Source: Phenylobacterium sp. CCH9-H3
GTDB lineage: Bacteria > Pseudomonadota > Alphaproteobacteria > Caulobacterales > Caulobacteraceae
NCBI RefSeq assembly: GCF_001557235.1
Contig: NZ_LSJI01000036.1
Span: forward strand, 1-5,328
Direction: 5' to 3'
DNA: 5,328 nt
The notes beneath the pieces are model-generated. The model ran no database searches. It saw only the letters and a program-made list of their open reading frames with translations, and was not told the origin of the DNA. This document shows, one piece after another, positions 5,264 through 5,328 of the stretch. The position numbers and the translations under genes are program-made. The number at the start of each line of letters is the position of its first letter. Positions within the stretch are counted from its first letter, which is position 1.

Positions 5264-5328
5264 CCTCCCCCAGTTCCTCCCCAGTTCCTCCCCCCTCTGG
5301 GGAGGAACTGGGGAGGAACTGGGGGAGG
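5264..5328. terminator. Perfect 30-bp inverted repeat after nitroreductase: terminator or dispersed palindromic element
   Basis: The arm 5264-5293 is exactly complementary to 5299-5328 around a five-base loop (CCTCT). Each arm contains two tandem copies of an 11-base unit, CAGTTCCTCCC in the left arm (5271-5281 and 5282-5292). The element begins four bases after the nitroreductase stop and runs to the window edge, so the true right end, and any following T-run, are unseen. Its position suggests transcription termination. The palindromic, internally repeated build with CCTCCCCC ends also fits the dispersed intergenic palindromes of alphaproteobacterial genomes. Confidence 0.75.

Overview
The window is very GC-rich, with G or C at nearly every third codon position and closely packed genes on both strands. 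Gene content and sequence style point to an alphaproteobacterium, most likely Caulobacteraceae (Caulobacter/Phenylobacterium-like). That placement is inference from style, not from a marker gene. I recognise eight protein genes and one plausible small hypothetical gene. I see no tRNA, rRNA, CRISPR array, transposase or phage gene. No gap between genes exceeds about 255 bases.

Left part (1-1164): the first 214 residues of an S41/IRBP-type peptidase run leftward off the window. A MarR-family regulator is transcribed divergently from it. The 51-base gap between them is strikingly AT-rich and holds a 20-base dyad that fits between a candidate -35 and -10, so the MarR protein probably controls itself and the peptidase.

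Middle part (1154-3163): a small ArsR-family regulator (leftward) overlaps the end of the MarR gene tail to tail. It is divergent from a XenA-type Old Yellow Enzyme, followed after 69 bases by a PaaI-like hotdog thioesterase. The ArsR/OYE gap carries an AT-rich dyad (TTCGA...TCGAA) as candidate operator. The arrangement looks like a switch responding to reactive electrophiles or enones, with the OYE as the detoxifying reductase.

Right part (3164-5328): a structured gap precedes an rnk-like gene (GreA/GreB C-terminal domain). A 69-residue Pro/Ala-rich ORF follows, converging on a leftward dodecin gene. Divergent from dodecin is an FMN nitroreductase. Its stop codon is followed almost at once by a perfect 30-bp inverted repeat built on 11-base tandem units, a likely terminator or dispersed palindromic element, which ends exactly at the window edge.

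Three flavin-related proteins (XenA-type OYE, dodecin, nitroreductase) lie within about 3.7 kb, so reductive detoxification and flavin handling is the main visible theme. The genes belong to known families. I do not see a clearly new multi-gene system; the most interesting items are the two regulator/target divergent modules and the structured intergenic elements.
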